NCBI GenBank assembly: GCA_026573805.1
Contig: JAIUSX010000014.1
Span: 6,076,001-6,140,000, forward strand
Direction: 5' to 3'
DNA: 64,000 nt
From: Hesperophylax magnus
Lineage: Eukaryota; Arthropoda; Insecta; Trichoptera; Limnephilidae
Of the stretch, positions 1 to 12,000 are shown piece after piece. Position numbers and translations under genes: made by a program. The notes under the pieces are model-generated. The model was not told the origin of the DNA, made no database searches, and saw only the letters and a program-made list of their open reading frames with translations. Every line of letters starts with the position of its first letter. The first letter of the stretch is position 1.

Positions 1-30
1 TGAGAGGCTTGACTTCAGGAATGCAACCAC
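1..30 (-). CDS. APN: APN gene A coding exon 14, 5' part only (residues 873-882)
   Basis: After an AG acceptor at 32-31 the frame reads VVAFLKSSLS, matching VVAFLKSNLS at the start of the last exon of gene B. The rest, including the stop codon and any GPI signal, is beyond the left edge. Confidence 0.9.
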   Translation of the reverse strand, partial: MVAFLKSSLS

Positions 31-3000
31 CTTTAAAACACATGAAAATTAAACATTTGTTAAATGAAAATAAATACACAATATGTAACGGATGTTTAAA
101 AGATAAGATACTGTTTTATTTATGAGACATTAAGACTTGCGACACGGTCAAGGGCAAGTTAGAGTGAAGAGCTTATAGTACCAACCTTACCTAACACATG
201 ACAGGTGGCATAGGTACAACCAACAAAATGGCGTACGTAACAATTTGGAATAACGATCAGACCTCTTACTAAGGTCAAACATGGAGGACCAGAAAAGCTA
301 TGCGTTTAACTGATCGAGGGTCACAGACAGGCAGACTGTCTCCGAGTTACCAATTGTGGCCTGTGGTTCATTGGACCATTTGAAGCGGGGATCCTTAGCA
401 ACAAGTGAACGACTAAGGAAGAAGTTGCTAAAATCGCCTCAAACTACAAGTGCTCGGAGACAGCTGAACTGTGATATTTATTATTTTTTCTTTAATAAGA
501 TTGGTATGATAATTTACAAGGTATAAATAAACACAGATAGGGATCAACCAAGCTATTGTAGTAAATTAATAGACATGAAATATGGGTGTCATTTCAAAGA
601 GCTGAAAGCAAAACACGTGATCATATATTTAGTACCAGAAGGGTTCGAGAGTGCTTTAAATGAACTAAGACGTCAGTCATAAGTTGACTGCTGAAGATCA
701 CACATTGAAAAAAACAGAAACCTGCACAGTCAAGTAAAGTTCGTGGGACTTTTCTGCGCAGGATCTGAATATTCGTTTTTAACCGAATCGCCAATAATGA
801 GTGAGGAGGACAAATTATACCACATTTGTAAAAGTGTCTAAATAGTGTAACATATTATTCAATTTTGGAAAAGAGCCGAACTTTTGTTAACTCAATTTGG
901 GATTTGCAGTTATTTTTTCACACAATCAGCATTTGGGCGCCATTGTAAAAATAATTAGTAATTCATGAGCAGATTTCATTTTCGATGATTAAATAGTGGT
1001 TATGACAATGCAAGTTGCCTGTATACTGTTGGATTAATTTATTAACAAATTTCGGTAAGAGAGACGGTCACGCCATCTCCCCGCTCCTCGCAACACGGTT
1101 TGTTCCCCTTTCTCTATCAATTTGAATGTCTGTGATGTGGAAACAATTTTATTGTTTAATTAACGTACCCTCTGTAGTTGTGTTCCCTTCATACGGCCGA
1201 TCATGTTATTGATTGCTGTCTGTGTATTTGATCCATATCTGAAAACAAATCGTTACCTTAACTTTAGCACCTGACATTAACAGAGGAACGCAATCGGGGC
1301 ATCGTTAATTTTTTTTTTGGATTTTTAGGCTAAAATAATATCCAACCAAACCGAATGAACCTTTTTTCAATCAAAGTGTAAAGCAAATGTAGTTTACGCT
1401 CTTGAGTTGATTTAATGTGTATTTTTATTAAAATCATGTTGTATGCAGCGTGTCCGGAGGTAAAGTGCTTCTAAAACTTCGGGAGGAAATTCTACATGAT
1501 AGTACAAGTAAAAAATATGAATTACTTTTTTCGAAATTTTAATGTTTTGAGGAAGTTATCAGGTACAATAGTTGAATGGTTTGTACGGAGAAAATAATAT
1601 TCTTCCATAGTAAAATAGTTTTGTATGGGAAAAAACAACGGAATTTCGAAAAAAGTGTAACTCATGTAGAATCACCTCCCGATGTGTCAGCACTTTACCC
1701 CCGGACACCCTGTATTATACATGGTGTTAAGGACGTACTTGACGTACTAGGTCTCTGGTGACTTTTTTGATGTTTTTTTAGAATTTTTATGAACACTTTC
1801 GTGTTTTACTGATATTTTATTAGGAAATCTGTCAATTCATTCGTTAAAGGCACGTAGTTCCATTTTTAACAGAAATACAAATAATTTTATTCTTCCGATT
1901 TTGTTGTACACTTTTCCACAAATGATCAGCTAGTCAATCAACACTATGCAAGTGCATTATATAAGTAAAATAAATACAAAACAATGCAAGAACAACAACA
2001 CGTCAACTTACCAGAGATCAAATGGGAAAAAAAAAATTAAAAATTCACCGACTCCAGATATTTTCATATCAGAGGGTTCGGCTCGGTAGAACTTCTAACA
2101 GGCTTCTAACTTCTAATTTATAATTTTATAATTTGAAGACATTTTTTAATAATATTTGCAATATTTTAGCAAATTTTCTCCGCGTAGGCAGGTAAGGTGC
2201 AGTTTTCTAGAGACAGAGTGTGTAATGTTCTAAAACTTACACTTTTTCGATATTTACGAGGTCTTTCTTGAAGAACTGGAAGACAATTTCAACATTTTCA
2301 TCATTTCCGTTGAGAGCCGAGTTGAAGGCGGTCATTAGATCCTGGTCTCTGATTGGCTTTTCCGCAGCGATGGTTTGGGCCAAGAATCTGCAAATATAAA
2401 ATTATATTAATTTACACTGTAACTTACTAACAAAAAATTGTATTACCTACTCATGTTGGCAGTCTTTTTTTTAGTTAGGTTATGGACCTATCCATAGTCC
2501 CCAAATAAATGATGTTGCCGGCGTTACAATTACAAACTCCGACACCAAATGCCACAAAAACTTACACATTGCAAAAGAAACACAGGTCTTCCAACTGTGT
2601 GATGGGAAAACTATTTAAACAGAACTGTCCGCATTACATTCTAAGGAGATGTGGTATGCAATCTAATTACCTGAAATGGCGTGTGTTAATACAACAATGT
2701 TTACTACTGATGTACTGATTGAAGGTTTATTCAATGAACTAAATTGAAAATCACTATATTAACCAATGTATTGAAACTGTAACTAGAAAGGGAGTCGCGC
2801 AGCCAGGAACACCCATGGGAGAGAACGACTCGGCTCAGTGGACCGCATCTCTATACGGATCAGTAAAAACCGGTACGCAAAGACCCGACGGTTCGCGGAC
2901 CTTTGCAAACAAGTGAGCCGGTCAATTTTAGTTTTGATTTAAAATAAGAGAAAATCAGAAATGAACATTTTTTTATGCAAGGTAGATTGTTAACAGAACA

Positions 3001-6000
3001 ACAAATTTATTGGGGCTCTTGACTCTTTCGCGAACCGTCATTAAATCGAGCCGGTTCACCAAACCAAACCAAAGGATGGGGAGGTTGTACAGCATCCATT
3101 CTCTACCCCCTAGTGACCGTTCAAAAACTTGTGCTAAGGATCATCTTCAAATGTTTCTCTTCTCATCCATCTGAGCCACTTTTTAGGAAACTCGCAGTCG
3201 CATCAAAACATCAAAATCAATTACTCAATTTAAAACCGGTGTCAAAAAATGGATATCTGAAAAGGGGCGAAATTTCTTAAAGTAACATATGAATCTATAC
3301 CACCACTAAAAGTTTTCTTTAAGGGACAAATGAATCTATACCACCATAAAAGTTTTAGTTTTTTAAATTACCATAATATTATCAGAAAGATTGAATATTT
3401 TTTGCATGAATTATTTAAAATGGTTTGACACTACTGAAACGTTTCATGTAATTTATGATCGCTTCAGTATTTTTTAAGAACAATATTGTGACAATAATTT
3501 TTTCACTCTAGTATTATTAGCCGGAGTTCAAACAAGAATCTATACTTAAACTGCTGAAGAATAATTTATCCCATATATTTCACTGTAACTCGCACATACT
3601 TATCAACTGTTTACCATATTTTTACATTTGCTTACCTAGTAACATATACTCATTTTGTTGCTATAGGTATATAATTTCAATAACATCTTATACATATATT
3701 TTTTCTCCTTTAAATTCTTTATTCTATACTCTTGTTAAATATTCTATTTTATTTCAATCTTTTGATATATTCTTTCAAATTATTTTAATATATTTCACAG
3801 ACTATCTTAAACTTTATACTGCTTATTTTATTTTAAATTGTATACTTTTTATACTTATTTTGATTTCTTCTATATTTCATACTAGATTTATTATTTTTTT
3901 TTGTACTGTATATTTAATCAACCACCACAACACGGGCATGTGCCTAGCTTGGTGGTTTAAACACACCTAAAAACAGTAAAATCCAATAAAAAAACACTGA
4001 AAAAAGAAAAAAAAAAAAAAAAAAAACTTTACACAGAGCTGGAACTGGAAACCTAGATAAACCTCATTATGGGATAAGATTTGCGGATGCTTTTGGCCAC
4101 CTACTGAGTGGCGGCCCTAAACGGGAGAGATTGGTTACGAGATATGCAAATGCAGATTTGGGCTGTTATCATTGAAATTGATAACAGCCCAAATCTGCAG
4201 TGTTGCCACCTCTCAATGACAAATAGGAATGTCATTTATCAAATCACTATAGCAGCAGTACCTGGCTACACAGGTATTTATCATTTGAAACAGCTAAATG
4301 AAGAGAATCTATATTGATATTATATTAGAAATGGTATGTCGCTGAGAGTTTTATGCCTCGTTTATGAGAAAGAGTGGATATAGGGAAAAATGGAGCTTAT
4401 CAGCGGTATATTTATATATAACTTATAAAATACACACACAATCGCTTTACATAGCATAAACAAAAATATTAAAAACAATTCTCTTTAAACCATATAAAAA
4501 ATATAGAAAACTAAATACATTATACTTATTATAATATTCTAAATAAAAAGGCACCTTTTAAAAACAATAGATTACTCAGCAAACGTCAATTTTCCCAACT
4601 CTAAAATGTAAAAAAAAACAATGGGGCAATTTAACTATGTCAAACAAGCTTTAGGAACTAATCGCGGGGAGAACAATATATTTATATTGGAGGTAATCAT
4701 ATAATTTTGTTAACTAATTATCTAACCATCACACCATTTCTCCCTACGGGTAGGCAGAGAGGACGGACCGCCAAATAATTCATTCCCGTTATTCACATTT
4801 ATACATAATATCAAATGCAACCTTCTGTTATTGACATGACACGGTCTCATATGATTTGATTCTCTGGATCATGCCATGTTTTCCACGGGCGTCCTCGATT
4901 TCTTCTATCATTTATTATCATATTCACATCATACATATATTTTTCTTACACTACTTTATTCGTTCATCCGCTCTGCGTGTCTAAAGCACTAAGTGTCCCT
5001 TTCTTCATCCTGCTTTCTTTCCGAGCCTCCACATTTTAACACGGTCATGAATTTTGTTAAAATACATTAAAAAAAATAAGTTTACGTACTTGTTAAGCGA
5101 TTCTTCGTTAGTGGTGCATCCCAATGCTCCAAGAATTACAATCTGTTCGTTGACAACATTTCCTTTGAGATATTTCTCCCACAACTTGTCAAAGTGTGTT
5201 GCGTTTCCATTGCGCAGAGCATTGCAGTAAATGTGCTCGCGAAGATTTGCGTTGATTCTGAAAAAATAAATTTTAGTATTAGGTGAAGGTATCCCAGCCA
5301 TAGTTGACATAAAAACAGCACTCAAAATGTTTCGCTTGTGTACAGCATGTTTCAAACTTAGTATTCGACTTCAGCAAAGAAAGTTCCGGTAAAATTGAAA
5401 TAAAGTACACTTTCAAATAAAAAAATAACACACCGAACACGTTTTGAATGCTGTAAGAACTTTAACACTGCGACTTGCGCAGGCGGATTCGATGCGAGCG
5501 TGATTGCGGGTTTGCCGATATAATAATTAATAATTAGTCAACTGACCCAAATATAATCCTCTATCTCATTATTGTTACCACTACCTACCAACCTGAAAAT
5601 TTTGTACTTTATTTTAATATTATAAAATATTTGTAAACTAGTCTCGACACGAAATTTCCTAGTGAGACAGGCAAAGCCAAAAAATATTTGTCAACCTTTT
5701 TATTTAGATGCACATAATAAATAAATTAAGTGAGCTGCTTGTCCACCGCCAACTCCCGCTTCGCAAATTTCAGCGACCTATTTCTGTTGAAGAAAAATTG
5801 ATGGCAACGTTGAGATAGGTGCGATATTAACAAAACAAAATTTTACTTAAGAAATAATGAGATACTTACACCCTTACTAAAATTCATAGTTTAATTCTTA
5901 AACAACCACTTTCCATTCATTAATAGATGTACATCAGTTGTGCAAAAATTTAGGACACGTTTATTAGTAAGGCCCTTATAAATAACTACTTAAGAGGAAG

Positions 6001-9000
6001 CTACAAGCCAAAAATGCGTATATTCTTGGTATACCTTTTATTGTAGGTAATAGGCATTAAAATCGCTTGACAAACGGAGTCTAGAATCGTTCGATTTCAG
6101 GCACAAAACTGGTTTTTATTTATTTTGTAAATAATTTTATAAGAAAGCAAAAAAATTAATCAAGTGAAACTGTCAAAGATAATCTTAGCTATAATACTGT
6201 ATTTTTTTTAAAGTTGTTTCCTTTACGCGTTCATACATTTCTATTGAAAAAATGTTTTTTTTAGTGGCTTACATTTATATTTTTTATTGAGTAATTTATT
6301 ATTTTATTTGTATTCTACTCAAGCGAGACGATAGGAAAACTTTCAATTTATTTAAAACATATTTTTTGGTGTTCATAATGTACACCAATTTGTTATAAAG
6401 ATTAATCAAAATAGTTATTTAGCATTAAGCTTCGCCTTAATGATATCTTGTATAAAACTCAACAGACAGATTAATTGTCCGCCGCGTGCACTTCGCGCGA
6501 AAATATCATGTCAACTGATAAACATAATAACTGAAGTCATGTGTTATTATTTGTCACGTATGACACTTTCATGTGGCGTAGACCAATTGATATGTTCGCG
6601 GTCTGCCGCGCCGCGTTGTTTCAAAACCTCCCATTATTATTATTATTTATTAAAAATTTCTTATACATCAAAACATTTTAAAATGTTTTAGTTCATTTTT
6701 AAAAATAAATAAAAAATAAAATTTTTTGAGGTTCCCATACAAGTTAGGAGGCCGATTTGATTCAGTGTCCCGGCCTTGTGATCTAGGTGGTTTTGGTTGT
6801 ATTCTCACTGACTGTTCTCCTTTTCGCTAAAAACAATAAATAAGCGCAAGCAATACGAAAGACTGTTTCTCAGTGACGTTCGTAATGAAATCACTGTCGT
6901 ACGTACTACAGAAGCGGGTAGGTAGTAGTAGAATTTTTATTTTGGAGATTTACTTACGATGTGTTAGAGGTAGATATCAGTTTGTCGAATTGTTCCGATG
7001 CATCTTCGCTGCAAGCTTTGTGTCCCACGTTGCAGGCGAAGCTAAGTGCGGTTCCACGGAAGAGCTTGGTTAGATGTGAATCGTCTGTTTTTTCTGCAAG
7101 ACCCAATTCAGTGGTGACGTGATCCAACAAAGCCAAGAAGTGTTTCTGCAAATTAAAACATTTACCGTCATCATCATAAAACAGAGTGGGTGTCAGTTTT
7201 AAAACATTTACCGTCATCATCATAAAACAGAGTGGGTGTCAGTTTTAAAACATTTACCGTCATCATCATAAAACAGAGTGGGTGTCAGTTTTAAAACATT
7301 TACCGTCATCATCATAAAACAGAGTGGGTGTCAGTTTCAAAACATTTACCGTCATCATCATAAAACAGAGTGGGTGTCAGTTTTAAAACATTTACCGTCA
7401 TCATCATAAAACAGAGTGGGTGTCAGTTTTAAAACATTTACCGTCATCATCATAAAACAGAGTGGGTGTCAGTTTTAAAACATTTACCGTCATCATCATA
7501 AAACAGAGTGGGTGTCAGTTTCAAAACATTTACCGTCATCATCATAAAACAGAGTGGGTGTCAGTTTTAAAACATTTACCGTCATCATCATAAAACAGAG
7601 TGGGTGTCAGTTTTAAAACATTTACCGTCATCATCATAAAACAGAGTGGGTGTCAGTTTTTAAGATTATCTTAGCAAAATTTTTGGTAAATATTCGGAAT
7701 CGCTGGACAAGGATTATATGAAATATTTTTAAATAAAACCTTCTGATTTACCTTAATTACTATAAAAGGAATCTGACTGCATTTGGGATATTTTTAATTT
7801 TAGCATTTTAATTTTTAATTACGTAAATCGAAAATTCACTTTCGTTGTATGGGATGACAGCTGGAATGATTTCTGTTGATGACATTTTCTCTGGTAGTAG
7901 TAGCTAGAATACATACGAGTAGTTAGAATTTGAATCATTTCAGAATGCAAATTCTAGTTAGGTACTGTTTTGGCCAAACTCTAAAAATAAAATATTTTTA
8001 TGTTACTTAAAAAACTTAAATTATTTATATTTAGGGAAAAAATTCGGTTTATGGGAGTCACTCGAATAACCGAAATTGAACTTGATTTAGACTAATTTAG
8101 GGCTGGGGAATCCGAATCTTTCTGAATTTTCCATGCATTGATATTATTATTATATGGCAACACTTTTTATTTTTTGGTTGGCACTTCTGAAATATCAAAG
8201 TATTAAAAAGTCTTTAATTTGATTTTCTTAAGTCATAGTTGATAATAAAAACATGGTTTCTATGTACCGCGTACGAAATTTCAAAACCCTATAACTCAGT
8301 TAATAGTGCCGACCCCCACCTAATTCTTACAGATTCCCCAGCCCTAAATTAGTCTAAATCAAGTTCAATTTCGGTTATTCGAGTGACTCCCATAAACCGA
8401 ATTTTACCCATATTTAGGTATTATTGTAATTATTGTTTTATTTAACCTAAACTATAGTAACCTAACCTATAATAATCAAACCTAAATTAACCTAACCTAA
8501 ATCCTAACCTAACCTATATCCTAACCTTACCCAACACACCTAACTTAACCGATAATAATCCAACCTAACCTAACCTATAATAATCCAACCTTACCTAACC
8601 TAACCTATATCCTAATAATAATCCTATCTAACCTATAATAATCGAACCTAACCTATAATAATCCAACCTAACCTATATCCTAATAATAATCCAACCTAAC
8701 CTAACCTAACCTATATCCTAATAATAATCCAACCTAACCTAACCTAAACTATAATAATCCAACCTAACCTATATCCTAATAATAATCCAACCTAACCTAA
8801 CCTAACCTATAATAAAGCAACCTAACCTAACCTATATGCTAATAATAATCCTACCTAACCTATAATAATCGAACCTAACCTATAATAATCCAACCTAACC
8901 TATATCCTAATAATAATCCAACCTAACCTAACCTAACCTATATCCTAATAATAATCCAACCTAACCTAACCTAACCTATAATAATCCAACCTAACCTATA

Positions 9001-12000
9001 TCCTATTAATAATCCAACCTAACCTAACCTATATCGTAATAATAATCCAACCTAACCTAACCTAACCTATATCCTAATAATAATCCAACCTAACCTAACC
9101 TAAACTATAATAATCCAACCTAACCTATATCCTAATAATAATCCAACCTAACCTAACCTAACCTATAATAAAGCAACCTAACCTAACCTATATGCTAATA
9201 ATAATCCTACCTAACCTATAATAATCGAACCTAACCTATAATAATCCAACCTAACCTAACCTAACCTATATCCTAATAATAATCCAACCTAACCTATAAT
9301 AATCGAACCTAACCAACAATAATCCAACCTAACCTACAATAATTCAACCTAACCTATAATAATCCAACCTAACCTAACCTATAATAATCCAACCTAACCT
9401 GTATCCTAATAATAATCCAACCTAACCTAACCTAACCTATATCCTAATAATAATCCAACCTAACCTATAATAATCGAACCTAACCTACAATAATCCAACC
9501 TAACCTAACCTATAATAAAGCAACCTAACCTAACCTATATGCTAATAATAATCCTACCTAACCTATAATAATCGAACCTAACCTATAATAATCCAACCTA
9601 ACCTAACCTAACCTATATCCTAATAATAATCCAACCTAACCTATAATAATCGAACCTAACCAACAATAATCCAACCTAACCTACAATAATTCAACCTAAC
9701 CTATAATAATCCAACCTAACCTAACCTATAATAATCCAACCTAACCTGTATCCTAATAATAATCCAACCTAACCTAACCTAACCTATATCCTAATAATAA
9801 TCCAACCTAACCTATAATAATCGAACCTAACCTACAATAATCCAACCTAACCTAACCTAACCTATAATAATCCAACCTAACCTATATGCTAAAAATAATC
9901 CTACCTAACCTATAATAATCGAACCTAACCTATAATAATCCAACCTAACCTATAATAACCTCACCTTATTTTAATTTTTCTATTTTATAAAACATACCTA
10001 AATATCTTTATTTTATTTTTCGAGTTTGGCTAAAATAGTACCTACCTAGTATTTGCACATGGTAAAAAATATAGCCACTCGTATTAGGAATATCAACAAA
10101 AGATAATTTTATCAACAGAAATCATTCCAGCTGTCATCCCATACAACGAAAGTGAATTTTCGATTTACTTAATTAAAAATTAAAATGCTAAAATTAAAAA
10201 TATCCCAAATGCAGTCAGATTCCTTTTATAGTAATTAAGGTAAATCAGAAGGTTTTATTTAAAAATATTTCATATAATCCTTGTCCAGCGATTCCGAATA
10301 ATTACCAAATTTTTGAACAATTTCTACATATCCTTGTTTGGATTTTGGAATGTGATATTAAAATTAATACAGGCAGTGTTCCCTGTTAAATGTTTACTTA
10401 CTTATTATCTATTTTTATGAACAAAGTCACAATTAAATTATATTTCTTTATTGTTTAAACGAGGTTGTTAAAAGCGTAGTGACAGTTTTCTTGAAATTTC
10501 TCTGAACAAACAGAACGTGTTGTCTAAATGATGCATTCGATTTTTGGATTGAAATATTCCATTTTATATTTTATTTTAAATTTCAAGAATCTAGAAGTTC
10601 ATTTTATCTAATTTATAAAATGGTATATATTTTTATGACAACTTCAATAAGAAGAAATAGAGAGTTCATTTAAAATACCTTGGAAATATTCCAAAATTCA
10701 ATGAGAAATTCAAAATTTTCTAACATCTTATTCCACAGATAACCAGTTTTGGCTGTATAAAAATAATGTAAATCTTTCCATCTATTATTTTATGGCTATA
10801 AAATGTCAATCTCTATATTAATTTTGTGAGTAAGGTTTTTACTTACACCATTGCCCATCAATTGGATAAAAATTAAAACACGTAAGGCCGTAAATGTACA
10901 TACCGTAACGTACCGCATCGTACCGCATCGTACCGTACCGATGAGTGTACAACTGTACATCATCGGACCGAGCGAAATTTTCTAACACCGTAAAGGAAAA
11001 GTTAAAGCGTAATCATATCATACTTTTCATCATCATCACAACCAACAAAATATTGGACTTACATCAAGGTTGTTCAGGGTTTCAGGGATGGCGGCGAACC
11101 TCCTCCTGAGGACATTGAAGTTGGCAATGGCAGCCGCCCATGGAGCATAATCGGACTCCAGTTCCAAGAACTGAATGACGTTGAAGGCTGATTCGTAATT
11201 CGTCACGTTCTCCTTGGCCAGGTTTAAAACATCATCGACGATCTGTGGATAACAATGAGGCGAGGTTAACATAACATTAAATCATAAATCATCATTCCTA
11301 AACTTTCCATAACATTGCACTGAAATATTTTTATAGCACATTTATGTCACCAACCTCGGAACAGGATACATCTGGTGGGGCGGGTAATGTAAGGCTTAAT
11401 ATTAAATTATTTAGAGAATTAATTATCTCGCCTACTTTTTTTATTTTATATTTTTATGTAAAATAATAATTCAACAAACGCCAATTTATCGGCACTGAAA
11501 CAAACAAAAATCATATCTATTTTTTTCTTCTTGGAGACAGAGAAGCTTGGAAAAGTGAAAGATCAAATTATAGAAGCTATTTTTAATTGAGAGTTCTCCC
11601 ACAGGCAATAATTTATTCCTATAATAATTTAAAATTAACTTTGTGGCGTAATTTTCATTATTTTCCATTTTTTAACCCTTTCCGATCGTGTTTATGTTTG
11701 AAAATAAATAGATATCAGAACTATTTTCCAAAGCTAATAAAAATTGGCAGTTATATTCATGCAATCGTTGTTTTAACTGGATTTGCGGGCTATTTTTTAT
11801 TGGATTTTAGCTACCAGTTCGGGCGTTAGCCATTTTTATAATTTTAAAAGTGAAATTTGTGTTTAATTTGATTACTGATAACCGGTCGGTGGCTGAGTTG
11901 ACATCGCGTTTGGGTCCCACCCAGGTGTAGTGTGTTCAATTCCTCGGCTGACTAAATCCTCCGTAACAACACAAGCCACACTTGCCACTTATTATGGTAG

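Larger units (their letters stand above)
7674..10317. mobile_element. Non-autonomous element with ~320-bp inverted arms enclosing a satellite
   Basis: Left arm 7674-7998 and right arm about 10000-10317 are inverted copies: CTTTCGTTGTATGGGATGAC at left is mirrored by GTCATCCCATACAACGAAAG at right, and the match runs from TTTTTGGTAAATATTCGG inward to GGCCAAACTC. Between the arms lie an inner foldback (8033-8407) and the CCTAA satellite. No ORF; superfamily unknown; target-site duplication not clear. Confidence 0.8.

Noticed and set aside
7155..7662. CRISPR-like array
   Set aside because: Units are contiguous tandem copies of 46 bp without unique spacers, in a eukaryotic intron; the same applies to the 42-, 55- and 64-bp arrays.
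8440..9960. True chromosome end
   Set aside because: Both sides continue into the same APN gene with exons in frame, and the repeat is degenerate, so it is interstitial.
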